Positions 22,471-31,766 are shown, counted from the stretch's first letter. The stretch is DNA of 64,000 bases from Curtobacterium sp. SGAir0471 (GCF_005490985.1 NZ_CP027869.1:2604001-2668000); one strand, 5' to 3'. Numbers and translations: made by a program. The notes: generated by a model from the sequence alone, not told the origin.

Positions 22471-23726
22471 AGGCGCGCCAGGAACGCGTTGCGGAAGCGC
22501 CCGGTCGGGTCGACGTCCCGGGCGAGCGCCGAGAAGTCGTCGAGCCGCGGGTAGGCCTCGTGCAGACGTTCGACGCTCGCGGCCGAGACCTTCCCCCAGT
22601 GCGGGCGGGGGTCGAAGGGCGCAAGGGCCTCCTCGATCCGCTCGACCGCGCCGGCGACCGCGGCGGCATCCCGACGGAAGGTGAAGTGCAGCCCGACCGA
22701 CTGTCGGCCGGACGAGGGCGCGAGCCACGCCGTGTCGGCCGCGATCGTCCGGACCTCCGCGGCGATGAGCAGCGGCGCGAACACCGGCTCGAGTGGTCGG
22801 AGCGCCTCGAGCGCGGCGACGGCCGACGACGCCGGGACCAGGTACTCGGCCTGGATCTCGGCGCCCGTGGACGGCTCGAACGTCGACCGGAAGTGCGGCA
22901 GCCGCTCGGACCACGGCCCGGGCACACCGCCCTGTTCGGTGACGCTCGCGGCGTCGTTCTCCCCCGGGTGCACCGGGCCGTCGGCACGGCGGGCGCCGAG
23001 CGCGACCAGGTCGACCGACGGCGCGGGTTCGTCCGCGCGGTGCTTCGTCCAGACCTGCCGGGCGCCGCGGTCGTCGAAGGACGTGAACAGCGACACCGAG
23101 TACGCGTCCGACACCACCTGGTCGAACTGTCCGAGGACGACGTCCCACGGCAGGTCGAGGTGCACCGTCGTGGCGACCTCGAACGACGGCTCGATCGCGA
23201 GCTCGACCGCGGTGACGACCCCGAGCGCGCCGAGCGCCACCCGGTGCGCGTCGAGCGCGTCGTCCGGCGTCGACCCATCGACGGACGCGACGGAGCCGTC
23301 CGGGCGGACGACCTCGAGACCGACCACCGCCTGTGCGAGCGACGGGTTGCGGACGCCGGAGCCGTGCGTACCGGTGGCGACCGCGCCGGCGACCGAGATG
23401 TGCGGCAGGGAGGCGAGGTTCGCGAGGGCCCAGCCACGAGCCTCCAGACCGGCCGCCACCTGTGCGTGCGTCATGCCGGCGGCGACCCGCACCACCCGAC
23501 GGTCGGCGTCGATCTCGAGCAGCGGCGGCAGGCCGGCGAGCGTGACCTGGACGGCGTCGGTGTCGGCGATCTCGTTGAACGAGTGCGTCGACCCGAGCGC
23601 CGTCAGGCGCGGCGTGGCCGCGACGAGCTGCTGGAGCGCCGCCACCGAGGTGGGGCGTTCCAGCCGGGATGCACGGTAGGTGACGTTCCCCGCCCAGTTC
23701 GTGCGCGTCGTCGCGGCCACGGTCAC
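22461..23726 (-). CDS. aldO: Alditol oxidase (AldO type, covalent FAD)
   Basis: A 421-residue flavoenzyme of the vanillyl-alcohol-oxidase fold. It resembles Streptomyces coelicolor AldO along its whole length. Recognisable points are NWAGNVTYRA at the start, GSTHSFNEIADT with the His that binds FAD covalently, SLPHISVAGAVATGTHGSG, GALGVVTAVEL, AYSVSLFTSF, GPWSERLPHFR, AEYLVP, EVRTIAADTAWLAP and RPHWGKV. AldO oxidises sugar alcohols such as xylitol and sorbitol at C1 to aldoses with release of hydrogen peroxide. It starts with GTG at 23726, 4 bases after araA, so it is the fourth gene of the arabinose operon. In that context L-arabinitol to L-arabinose is an attractive reaction, but this is inference. 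Confidence 0.9.
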   Translation of the reverse strand: MTVAATTRTNWAGNVTYRASRLERPTSVAALQQLVAATPRLTALGSTHSFNEIADTDAVQVTLAGLPPLLEIDADRRVVRVAAGMTHAQVAAGLEARGWALANLASLPHISVAGAVATGTHGSGVRNPSLAQAVVGLEVVRPDGSVASVDGSTPDDALDAHRVALGALGVVTAVELAIEPSFEVATTVHLDLPWDVVLGQFDQVVSDAYSVSLFTSFDDRGARQVWTKHRADEPAPSVDLVALGARRADGPVHPGENDAASVTEQGGVPGPWSERLPHFRSTFEPSTGAEIQAEYLVPASSAVAALEALRPLEPVFAPLLIAAEVRTIAADTAWLAPSSGRQSVGLHFTFRRDAAAVAGAVERIEEALAPFDPRPHWGKVSAASVERLHEAYPRLDDFSALARDVDPTGRFRNAFLARLLS

Positions 23727-23730
23727 GGTC

Positions 23731-25254
23731 CTAGAACCCGCGGTCGAGACGGTGCCACGCCTGCTGCAGGCGGAGCTCGTCCTTGAAGGTGCGGGCCGAC
23801 GTGTGCTCGTCGATGACGAGGAACTCCGTGCCGACCATGGTCGCGAAGTCCTCGACGACCTGCAGGCCGACGGCGGTCGTCATGACCGTGTGGTGGGCGG
23901 CACCGGCGGTGAGCCAGGCCTCCGCGGCGACCGGGAAGGACGGACGCGGCTCCCACACGGCACGGCCGACGGGGAGCTTCGGCAGCGCCTCGGTCGGGGG
24001 CACGACGTCGACGACGTTTGCGGTGAGGCGGAAGCCGTCGCGGGTGTCGGACAGGGCGACGACGACGGCCTCACCCGCGTCGGCGGTGAAGACCAGGCGG
24101 ACCGGGTCGTCCTTGCCGCCGATGCCGAGCGGGTGGATCTCGAGGGTCGGCTTCGTCGTGGTGAGCGTCGGCGAGACCTCGAGCATGTGGGCGCCGAGGA
24201 TCTTCTCGGCACCCGGGGTGAGGTCGTAGGTGTAGTCCTCCATCAGGCTCGCACCACCGGACAGCCCCGCGCCGGCGACGTTCATCGCGCGGACGAGGAC
24301 CGCGGTCTTCCAGTCGCCCTCGGCGCCGAAGCCGTAGCCGTCGGCCATGAGCCGCTGCACCGCGAGTCCGGGCAGCTGCTTGAGCGTGCCGAGGTCCTCG
24401 AAGTTCGTCGTGAACGCGGCCGAGACGTTCTGCTCCAGGAGTGCACGGAGACCGAGCTCGATCGCGGCCCCGTCACGGAGCGCCTGGCGACGGGCGCCGC
24501 CGTCCTGCAGCTCGGGCACGAGGTCGTAGGACCCGTCGTACTCCGCGACGAGTGCGTCGACGGCGGCGGTGTCCGCCTCCGCCGCCTCGACCGCCGCCGC
24601 GAGCTCGTTCACGGCCCAGGTGTTCACCTGCACGCCGAGCTCGATCTCCGCCTCGGTCTTGTCGCCCTCGGTGACGGCGACGTAGCGCATGTTGTCGCCG
24701 AAGCGGGTCAGCTTCAGCTCGCGCACGGCGGCGGCACCGGCTGCGGCGCGGGTCCAGTCGGACACGCGCTGCTGCACGCGGGGGTCGGACACGTGCCCGA
24801 CCGCGGTCGCGTGCCGGACGCCGAGACGTGCCAGGGCGTAGCCGAACTCGCGGTCGCCGTGCGCGGCCTGGTTGAGGTTCATGAAGTCGAAGTCGATGTC
24901 GCCCCACGGCAGCGCGACGTTCGCCTGCGTGTGCAGGTGCAGCAGCGGCTTCGTGAGCGCCTGCAGGCCGCCGATCCACATCTTCGCCGGGCTGAACGTG
25001 TGCATCCACGTCGTGACACCGATGACCCGGTCGTCGGCGCTCGCGTCGATGAGCGCTCGGCGGATGCCGTCGGCGTCCTTGAGGACCGGCTTCCAGACCA
25101 GCTTCACCGGCACGGTCGGCGCGAGCTCCGCGTGCACGGCCTTGCTCTGCTGCTCCACCTGGCGCAGGGTCTCCTCGCCGTACAGGCCCTGCGACCCGGT
25201 GAGGAACCAGACCTCGTAGCTGTCGAGGGTGGCCTGGGGGTTCACCTGCGTCAT
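23731..25254 (-). CDS. araA: L-arabinose isomerase
   Basis: A 507-residue cytoplasmic Mn-dependent isomerase that converts L-arabinose to L-ribulose. Family motifs are clear: [20 protein letters not shown] at the N-terminus, [68 protein letters not shown] and [11 protein letters not shown] with active-site Glu residues, and [13 protein letters not shown] with a metal-binding His. Length matches bacterial AraA. The ATG overlaps the araD stop (ATGA). Third gene of araB-araD-araA-aldO, under the tandem GTGAGCGCTCAC operators. Confidence 0.97.
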   Translation of the reverse strand: MTQVNPQATLDSYEVWFLTGSQGLYGEETLRQVEQQSKAVHAELAPTVPVKLVWKPVLKDADGIRRALIDASADDRVIGVTTWMHTFSPAKMWIGGLQALTKPLLHLHTQANVALPWGDIDFDFMNLNQAAHGDREFGYALARLGVRHATAVGHVSDPRVQQRVSDWTRAAAGAAAVRELKLTRFGDNMRYVAVTEGDKTEAEIELGVQVNTWAVNELAAAVEAAEADTAAVDALVAEYDGSYDLVPELQDGGARRQALRDGAAIELGLRALLEQNVSAAFTTNFEDLGTLKQLPGLAVQRLMADGYGFGAEGDWKTAVLVRAMNVAGAGLSGGASLMEDYTYDLTPGAEKILGAHMLEVSPTLTTTKPTLEIHPLGIGGKDDPVRLVFTADAGEAVVVALSDTRDGFRLTANVVDVVPPTEALPKLPVGRAVWEPRPSFPVAAEAWLTAGAAHHTVMTTAVGLQVVEDFATMVGTEFLVIDEHTSARTFKDELRLQQAWHRLDRGF

Positions 25255-25961
25255 CGCATGGCTCCTTCGGGGTTCTGTCCGTAGACGTTCTGGTAGCGAT
25301 CGAAGAGTCGATCGATGTCGTCGGGGGCGATGGGCACGAGCTCGCCGCCCTGCTTCGCGATGTGCACGGTGCGCGCGACGTCCTCGCACATCACCGCCGC
25401 CTTGACGGCGTCCTTCGCGTCCTTGCCGATCGTGAAGACGCCGTGGTTCTGCATGAGCACGGCGCGGCTGCGGTGACCGGCGAGGGTGTCGACGATGCCG
25501 CGGCCGATCGAGTCGTCACCGATGATCGCGAACGGCCCGACCGGGATCGGTCCGCCGAACTCGTCTGCCATCGCGGTGATGACGCACGGGATCTCCTCGG
25601 CGCGGGCGGCCCACGCGGTGGCGTACGTCGAGTGGGTGTGCACGACGCCGCCGACCTCGGGCATGTTCCGGTACACGAACGCGTGCGCCGCGGTGTCGGA
25701 CGACGGACCGTGCGCGTTGCCCCACCCGTCGGCGGGGACACCGTCGAGGGTGCAGACCACCTGGTTCTCCGGGGTCAGGTCGTCGCTGGCGACGCCCGAC
25801 GGCTTGATGACGAACAGGTCCGTGCCCGGCACCCGCTGCGAGACGTTGCCGCCGGTCCAGATCACCAGGCCGTAGCGGACGAGTTCGCCGTGCAGGGCGG
25901 CGACCCGCTCCCGCGCGGCGGCGACCGCCTTCCTCGTGTCGTCGGTGGGCGCGTCGGTCAT
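25251..25961 (-). CDS. araD: L-ribulose-5-phosphate 4-epimerase
   Basis: A 236-residue class II aldolase-fold zinc enzyme that converts L-ribulose 5-phosphate to D-xylulose 5-phosphate. Seen are [10 protein letters not shown] and [10 protein letters not shown] for phosphate binding, [13 protein letters not shown] with two zinc His residues, and [21 protein letters not shown] with the third His. Length is typical. The start ATG overlaps the araB stop (ATGA). The araB-araD-araA order is the common actinobacterial arrangement. Confidence 0.96.
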   Translation of the reverse strand: MTDAPTDDTRKAVAAARERVAALHGELVRYGLVIWTGGNVSQRVPGTDLFVIKPSGVASDDLTPENQVVCTLDGVPADGWGNAHGPSSDTAAHAFVYRNMPEVGGVVHTHSTYATAWAARAEEIPCVITAMADEFGGPIPVGPFAIIGDDSIGRGIVDTLAGHRSRAVLMQNHGVFTIGKDAKDAVKAAVMCEDVARTVHIAKQGGELVPIAPDDIDRLFDRYQNVYGQNPEGAMR

Positions 25962-27745
25962 CGGGTCGGCTCCTGTTCGGTCTGGAGGCGCGCCTCGACC
26001 ACGTCGGTCGGCTCGCCCTGGTGGGTGGGTGCGGCTTGGTCCGTCGGTGCGGCCTGGTCGGTCGGTGCGGCCTGGTCGGCCTGGTCGGCTGGTGCGGCCC
26101 GGTCGGCTGGTGCGCTGGTGCGGGTCGCCGCAGCTGCGACGTCCTGCACGGGCAGGGCCGCTCGGTAGCGGGCCAGGTAGTCCTGGAAGCCCCGGACGTC
26201 GCGTTCCTCGGGCTCGGCGACGTGCACGGCCTCGCCGCCGAACACCGTGTCGGCGAGGAAGTCCTCGAGCGGGCGGTCGGTGTGCTCGAGGTAGGCCGCG
26301 AGCACGGCGATGCCCCAGGCGCCGCCCTCTCCCGCGGTCTCCTCCAGCGCGACCGGCACGCGGAGCGCTGCGGCGAGCAGGCGCTGCGGGGTGCCCGGCG
26401 TGCGGAAGAGCCCGCCGTGCGCGGTCATCCGGTCGACGGCGACCTGTTCGCCGTGCAGGACGTCCATGCCGATCGCCAGGGTTGCGAAGGCGCCGTGCAC
26501 CTCGGAGCGGACGAGGTTGCCGAGGGTGAAGCGTGCGCCGGGGGTGCGGAGCAGCAGGGGTCGACCGTCCTCGACCCGGGTGACGGGTTCGCCCGCCAGG
26601 TAGTTGAACGAGAGCAGCCCGCCGGCGTCCGGGTCGGCGTCTGCCGCCTCGGCCAGCAGGGTCGCGTAGACGTCGTCGACCGCGACGGAGGCGCCGCCGG
26701 TCCGCTCGCTCGTGGCCTCGGCGAAGCGGCCGAAGACGCGGGCCCAGGCCGCGATCTCGCTCGCGCCGTTGTTGCAGTGCACCATCGCGACCGCGTCGCC
26801 CGCCGGGGTCGTGACGACGTCGAGTTCCTCGTGCGGGGTCCGGAGCGCCCGTTCGAGGACGACCATCGCGAAGATGCTCGTGCCGACGCTGACGTTGCCG
26901 GTGCGCGGGGCGACGGCGTTCGTGGCGACCATGCCCGTGCCGGCGTCACCCTCGGGCGGGCAGAACGGGACGCCGGGCTCCAGCGTGCCGGTCGGATCGA
27001 GCCACGCGGCGCCCTCGGGGGTGAGTGCGCCGGCGTCCTCGCCCGCGACGAGCACCTCGGGCAGCAGGGCGCGGAGGTCGGGGACGTGCTCGCCGAGCAG
27101 CTCCTGCGTCGTGGCGAGCATGGCTGCGTCGTAGTCGCGGCGACCGGGCTCCCCCGGCCCGCTGTCGACCGGCCCGGACTCGATCGGGAACATGCCGCTC
27201 GCGTCGCCGACACCAAGGACGTCACGGCCCGTGAGCATGCGGTGCACGTACCCCGCCAGGGTCGTGATCCCGGCGAGCTGTGCGACGTGCGGCTCCTCGT
27301 CGAGCACGGCCTGCACCAGGTGCGCGATCGACCAGCGCTGCGGCACGTTGAAGTCGAGGGCCGCGCTGAGCCGCTCGGCCGCGGGGCCGGTCGAGGTGTT
27401 GCGCCAGGTGCGGAACGGGACGAGGAGCTCGCCGTCCGCATCGAACGCCAGGTAGCCGTGCATCATCGCCGAGACGCCGGCCGCGCGGAAGGTCGTCGGG
27501 CGGACGCCGTACTGCCGTTCGACGTCGGCGACCAGGTCGGCGTAGGCCGCGCGGACCCCCGTCTCGACGGCGATCAGCGGGTAGGTCCACCGGCCGTCGA
27601 CGTACTCGTTCTCCCACTCGTGGGAGCCGCTCGCGATCGGGCGGAGCTGCTCGTCGACGAGCACGGCCTTGATGCGGGTGGAACCCAGCTCGATGCCGAG
27701 GGTCGTGCGGCCGCCCTCGACCTGCTGTCGGCGGTCGTCGCTCAT
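25958..27745 (-). CDS. araB: L-ribulokinase (FGGY family)
   Basis: A 595-residue kinase that phosphorylates L-ribulose. The N-terminal FGGY lobe starts TLGIELGSTRIKAVLVD with the ATP-binding loop; later points are AAGVSAMMHGYLAFD, SVGTSIFAMVVLER and the C-terminal lobe GEGGAWGIAVLAAY. The closest relatives are the actinobacterial ATPase-like FGGY ribulokinases. Residues about 546-582 form a low-complexity tail with repeated AAPTDQ units, encoded by an 18-base tandem repeat, which is not part of the kinase fold. The ATG at 27745 has GGGAGG upstream. Two LacI-type operators lie 29-62 bases upstream. First gene of the operon. Confidence 0.93.
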   Translation of the reverse strand: MSDDRRQQVEGGRTTLGIELGSTRIKAVLVDEQLRPIASGSHEWENEYVDGRWTYPLIAVETGVRAAYADLVADVERQYGVRPTTFRAAGVSAMMHGYLAFDADGELLVPFRTWRNTSTGPAAERLSAALDFNVPQRWSIAHLVQAVLDEEPHVAQLAGITTLAGYVHRMLTGRDVLGVGDASGMFPIESGPVDSGPGEPGRRDYDAAMLATTQELLGEHVPDLRALLPEVLVAGEDAGALTPEGAAWLDPTGTLEPGVPFCPPEGDAGTGMVATNAVAPRTGNVSVGTSIFAMVVLERALRTPHEELDVVTTPAGDAVAMVHCNNGASEIAAWARVFGRFAEATSERTGGASVAVDDVYATLLAEAADADPDAGGLLSFNYLAGEPVTRVEDGRPLLLRTPGARFTLGNLVRSEVHGAFATLAIGMDVLHGEQVAVDRMTAHGGLFRTPGTPQRLLAAALRVPVALEETAGEGGAWGIAVLAAYLEHTDRPLEDFLADTVFGGEAVHVAEPEERDVRGFQDYLARYRAALPVQDVAAAATRTSAPADRAAPADQADQAAPTDQAAPTDQAAPTHQGEPTDVVEARLQTEQEPTR

Positions 27746-27773
27746 GTGTCCTCCCGAGACCTCGTCGTCCTGC

Positions 27774-27807
27774 GTGAGCGCTCACATCCTGGCACGTGAG
27801 CGCTCAC
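27774..27807. promoter_or_regulatory. Tandem LacI-type operators of araBDA-aldO
   Basis: GTGAGCGCTCAC is found at 27774-27785 and again at 27796-27807, with centres 22 bases apart (two helical turns). The same 12-mer stands ahead of three other transcription units of arabinose use in this window. It is a typical LacI/GalR operator with a central CG step. Confidence 0.85.
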
Positions 27808-27999
27808 GCGTGCAACGCACCGGCGCGCCGCCGTCCCGGGCCCCCGCCGCGTCGACCCGCCCAACCCCGCCTGGCGGTGCCGAGCGGGCACGATCTGTCA
27901 CGCTCGATGCCCATGGCCGACGCATCTCACCCGCTCGACGGCACGCACGCGGCACGTCCTGCCCGCTCGGAATGGCGGCCCACCGCGCTCGCGGGCAGC

Positions 28000-28250
28000 T
28001 TCTCGTCGCAGGACATGCCGCTCGACTTCCCCGCGAACGGCATGTCGTGCGACCGGAGCATCTCCGGGCGGCAAGTCGTGCGACGAGGACACGCCCGCAG
28101 CGCCCGGCCTGCTCGACACCCGCGCAGGTGTCGTTGCGGCGGAGCACCGAAGGCGCGCGTCCCGATGCCACGACACGCCGTCGGTGATCGTCCTCGTCGC
28201 AGGACGTGCCGTTGCGGGCGGAACTGAGCGGCAGGTCGTGCGCCGAGAAC
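28000..28250. repeat. Palindromic intergenic repeats, loci 2 and 3
   Basis: The 474 bases between the araB operators and the LacI gene hold no convincing gene. Arms at 28002-28020, 28037-28058 and 28066-28090 form one element (GTCGCAGGACATGCCG pairs with CGGCATGTCGTGCGAC with one mismatch), and arms at 28193-28211 and 28226-28250 form another. All share the core of the elements at 7376-7487 and 31678-31766. A weak extra arm may lie near 27950. Confidence 0.7.
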
Positions 28251-28281
28251 GCCAGCGCAGCCGCGCAGCAGCGCAGCCGGG

Positions 28282-29286
28282 CTACGCGCCGATGGTGCTC
28301 CCGCGGACGACGAGCCACGGGGTCACGGCCGTCGACGCCGGGGTCCCGCCCGCCACGAGCTCGAGCAGCGCCCGCCCCGCGATCCGCCCGAGTTCGTCGA
28401 GCCGCATGTCGACGGTGGTCAGCGGCGGCCGTGACGCGAGCGCCACCACGTCCCAGTCGTCGTACCCGGTGACGGCGACGTCACCCGGCACCGTCCGTCC
28501 GGTCTCACGCAGCCGGTCGCACACACCCCGGGCGATCTGGTCGTTCCCGCACAGCACCGCGTCGACCGCCGACGACGACCGGTCGAGCAGGTCCACGGCC
28601 CGACGCCCCCACCGCTCGGACCACTCGCCGTGCATCGCAGCGCCCACCATCCGGTCCCCGAGCTCCGCCGCGGCCCCTCGTGCGCGCTCGACCGCCGAGC
28701 GGGCGTCCTCCGGCCCGGTGACCACGGCCACCCGCCGGCGTCCGAGTCCGAGCAGGTGCGCGGCGGCCGCAGCGGCACCGGCGGCGTCGTCGAGGGTGAT
28801 CGACACGTCGGACGGGTCGGTCGACGGCGTCAACGCGTAGACGACCGGGACCGGCAGTGGGACCTCGACGGGCGGGCGCGCATCGGCGGACCGACCCGTG
28901 ACGACGATGCCGTCCACGCCCCGGGCGACGAGCGTGCGGAGGTAGTGGGCCTCGCGGACGTGGTCGTCGCGGGTGTCGCCGACGAGCACCATCATCTCGC
29001 CGGCGGACAGGGCGTCCTCGGCCCCGAGCAGCACGGGCATGGTGAACCGTCCGAACGAGTCGGTCGTGATCATGCCCACCGTGAAGGTCCGGCCGGACGA
29101 CAGCGCCCGCGCCCGTGCATCCCCGACGAAGCCGAGCTTGTCGGCGGCGTCCTTCACCCGACGACGGGTCTCGTCCCGCAGCTGCCCGGTGTCGTTGAGC
29201 GCCTTCGACGCCGTCCCGATCGACACTCCGGCGAGCGCCGCCACGTCGGTGATGCGGACGGAGCGACTCCGAGGCTCGACGGGCAC
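28282..29286 (-). CDS. LacI family repressor (probably of the GH127 gene)
   Basis: A 334-residue LacI/GalR protein. The helix-turn-helix is RITDVAALAGVSIGTASKAL, followed by the hinge helix KLGFVGDARARALSSGRT and a periplasmic-binding-protein-like sensor domain (VGMITTDSFGRFTMPVLLG, GVDGIVVTGRS, GNDQIARGV, TGYDDWDVV, PPLTTVDM). The Ala-to-Ser/Lys changes in the hinge (TASKAL) suit the non-GTGAGC palindrome found nearby. It starts with GTG at 29286 behind GGAAAGGA. It is divergent from the GH127 gene and likely acts at 29373-29390. Confidence 0.9.
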   Translation of the reverse strand: MPVEPRSRSVRITDVAALAGVSIGTASKALNDTGQLRDETRRRVKDAADKLGFVGDARARALSSGRTFTVGMITTDSFGRFTMPVLLGAEDALSAGEMMVLVGDTRDDHVREAHYLRTLVARGVDGIVVTGRSADARPPVEVPLPVPVVYALTPSTDPSDVSITLDDAAGAAAAAAHLLGLGRRRVAVVTGPEDARSAVERARGAAAELGDRMVGAAMHGEWSERWGRRAVDLLDRSSSAVDAVLCGNDQIARGVCDRLRETGRTVPGDVAVTGYDDWDVVALASRPPLTTVDMRLDELGRIAGRALLELVAGGTPASTAVTPWLVVRGSTIGA

Positions 29287-29372
29287 GGCAACGTCCTTTC
29301 CGGTGGGTCGACTGTCGGGATCGTAGCGCGGAAGCCTCTTGTGCACGCGCCGACCGTGCCGTAGCGTCACCG

Positions 29373-29390
29373 ACGGAAAGCGCTTTCCGT
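29373..29390. promoter_or_regulatory. LacI-type operator of the GH127 gene
   Basis: ACGGAAAGCGCTTTCCGT is a perfect 18-base palindrome, 35 bases before the GH127 start and in the gap shared with the divergent LacI gene. It differs clearly from the GTGAGCGCTCAC sites. Confidence 0.75.
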
Positions 29391-29424
29391 ACGGACGGGC
29401 GCCCGTCAGACGCAAGGAGGCGCC

Positions 29425-31662
29425 ATGACCACCACGACCGGCACCACACGCGCCGCTGCCACGACCGGCACCACACCCGCCGCCGCGACGACCGGCACCA
29501 CGCCCGGCACCAAGACGGCCGACGGCACCACGACCGGTCGTCGCCCGCGCACCGCGACCCCGGCCCTCCCGACCGCCGGTGCGCACCTGACGCTCCGTCC
29601 GCTCCCCGTCGGCGGTGCCCGGATCACCGGCGGCTTCTGGGCCCTGCGTCAGGACCGCAACGGACGGGACGCGATCCGGAGCGGGTACGAACGGCTCGAC
29701 GCCGCCGGGAACTTCCGGAACCTCCGGATCGCGGCCGGCGACGAGCAGGGCGAGGCCGTGGGACCGGTCTTCATGGACTCCGACGTGACGAAGTGGCTCG
29801 AGGCCGTCGCGTGGGAGTACGGCCGCGCCCCCGCCGAGGACCTGCTCGCCCTGCAGCGCGAGGTGACCGCGCTGTACGCCCGCGCCCAGGCCGCGGACGG
29901 CTACGTCGACTCCGTGCAGCAGATCCGCGGCGAGGGCGCGCGGTACACGGACCTGAAGTGGAGCCACGAGCTCTACTGCGCCGGACACCTGTACCAGGCC
30001 GCCGTCGCGCAGCACCGGGCGACGGGCGACACCGGGCTGCTCGAGGTCGCCACGAAGAACGCCGACCACCTCGTCGCCACCTTCGGCCCCGGCGACGACC
30101 ACGCGCAGGACGTCGACGGACACCCCGTCGTCGAGACGGGCCTCGTCGAGCTCTTCCGCGAGACCGGGAACCGGGCCTACCTCGACCTCGCGCACTGGTT
30201 CGTCGACGCCCGCGGCCACGGGATGATCGAGCGCGCCGGCGGCGAGCCCACCTACTTCTCCGACCGGGTGCCGGTCCGCGAGGCCACGACCGTCGAGGGC
30301 CACGCCGTCCGTGCCGTCTACCTGGCGGCCGGCGCGGTGGACGTCGCGATCGAGACCGGCGATGCCGAGCTCCTGACGGCGAGCGAACGGCAGTTCGCGG
30401 ACATGACGGCGACGAAGGCGTTCATCACCGGCGGCCTCGGTGCCCGCTGGGACCGGGAGGCGTTCGGCGACCCGTACGAGCTCCCCACCGACCGCGGCTA
30501 CGCCGAGACCTGTGCGGCGATCGGCGGGATCCAGTGGGCCTGGCGCCTGCTGCTCGCGACCGGCAAGCCCGTCTACGCCGACGCGATCGAACGGCTGCTG
30601 TACAACGCGTTCCTGCCCGGGGTCAGCCTCGCGGGCACCGAGTACTTCTACGTCAACCCGCTGCAGCACCGCGACGGTGCGCACCGCGACGAGAACCGCT
30701 CCCCCGCCCACGGCCGCCGCGGTTGGTTCGACTGCGCCTGCTGCCCGCCGAACATCATGCGGACCTTCGCGAGCCTCGACGGCTACCTGGCGACCGTCAC
30801 CGACGGCGGTCTGCAGGTCCACCAGTACGCGGACGCCGACCTCGGCCCGGTCCACGTCCGCACCGGGTACCCGCACGACGGTCACGTGGTCGTCACGGTG
30901 GCCCAGGACGGCCCGCTGGCCCTCGGGTTGCGCATCCCTGCCTGGTCCGACGTCACGTCCGTCACCGGCGCGGGAGGCGAGGCGAGCCCTGCCCCTGGCA
31001 CCCTGCACGTGGTCGAGCGCGACTGGACCGCCGGCGACACCGTCGAGCTCACCTTCGACACGACACCGCACCGGTACGTCGCCGACCCCCGCATCGACGC
31101 GGCCCGTGGCCAGGTCGCCATCGAGCGCGGGCCGCTCGTCTACGCCGTCGAGCAGGCCGACCAGCAGGGCTTCACGGTCGACGACCTGACGGTCGACGCC
31201 GACGCCGAGCTCACGGAGGAGCGTCGTGACGACCTGCTCGACGGGGTCGTCACGCTGCGCGTGCCCGGGCACGCCCCGGCGCGGCACGAGCAGGCAGCGT
31301 GGCCGTACCGTCGACTCGACCGGCCGGGAGGCGCGCCCCACCCCGCAGGCGCGACCACCGGTACCGGGGCGGCCGGCTCCACGGCCGCGACCGACCCCGC
31401 AGACGCGGCTACCGTCGCCGACACGGCCACCCCCACGACCGCAGCCGGCACCGCCGACACCACCACCGCTGCCGACGCGACCGCCCCCGCAACCGCAAAC
31501 GGCAGCGCCGACGCGACCACCCCCGCAACCGCAGCCGGCACCGCGGACACGGCCACGGGCCTCCCGGCCGGCACGTCCGTCACCGCGATCGCGGTGCCGT
31601 ACTACGCCTGGGCGAACCGGGGGCCCGACCCGATGCGCGTCTGGCTCCCGCTCGTCCCCTGA
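29425..31662 (+). CDS. GH127 beta-L-arabinofuranosidase
   Basis: A 745-residue glycoside hydrolase. Family 127 enzymes remove beta-L-arabinofuranose with a zinc-bound cysteine nucleophile. The catalytic set is present: Glu361 and Cys363 in YAETCAAIGG, and Cys439-Cys440 in FDCACCPPNIMR, matching Glu338, Cys340, Cys417 and Cys418 of HypBA1. The toroid start (ITGGFWALRQDRN) and the C-terminal sandwich (VAIERGPLVYAVEQ, AVPYYAWANRGPDPMRVWLP) are in place. Two parts are odd: a Thr-rich first 45 residues and an Ala/Thr/Asp insert at about 635-711 just before the final strands. No signal peptide, so it acts inside the cell on imported oligosaccharides. It has its own promoter with a LacI operator. 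Confidence 0.93.
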   Translation: MTTTTGTTRAAATTGTTPAAATTGTTPGTKTADGTTTGRRPRTATPALPTAGAHLTLRPLPVGGARITGGFWALRQDRNGRDAIRSGYERLDAAGNFRNLRIAAGDEQGEAVGPVFMDSDVTKWLEAVAWEYGRAPAEDLLALQREVTALYARAQAADGYVDSVQQIRGEGARYTDLKWSHELYCAGHLYQAAVAQHRATGDTGLLEVATKNADHLVATFGPGDDHAQDVDGHPVVETGLVELFRETGNRAYLDLAHWFVDARGHGMIERAGGEPTYFSDRVPVREATTVEGHAVRAVYLAAGAVDVAIETGDAELLTASERQFADMTATKAFITGGLGARWDREAFGDPYELPTDRGYAETCAAIGGIQWAWRLLLATGKPVYADAIERLLYNAFLPGVSLAGTEYFYVNPLQHRDGAHRDENRSPAHGRRGWFDCACCPPNIMRTFASLDGYLATVTDGGLQVHQYADADLGPVHVRTGYPHDGHVVVTVAQDGPLALGLRIPAWSDVTSVTGAGGEASPAPGTLHVVERDWTAGDTVELTFDTTPHRYVADPRIDAARGQVAIERGPLVYAVEQADQQGFTVDDLTVDADAELTEERRDDLLDGVVTLRVPGHAPARHEQAAWPYRRLDRPGGAPHPAGATTGTGAAGSTAATDPADAATVADTATPTTAAGTADTTTAADATAPATANGSADATTPATAAGTADTATGLPAGTSVTAIAVPYYAWANRGPDPMRVWLPLVP

Positions 31663-31677
31663 GGTCGGCCCCGCCCG

Positions 31678-31766
31678 GGTCGCACGACATGCCGTCAGCA
31701 GCCGCGCCGGACGGCATGTCGTGCGACGGGAACGGCAGCACTCGGCAGGTCGTGCGACCGGAACCG
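31678..31766. repeat. Palindromic intergenic repeat, locus 4
   Basis: GTCGCACGACATGCCGTC (31679-31696) and its exact complement (31710-31727) form an 18-base stem. A third arm CGGCAGGTCGTGCGACCGGA follows at 31743-31762. It fills the gap between the convergent GH127 and LacI genes, where it may also act as a terminator. Confidence 0.75.
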
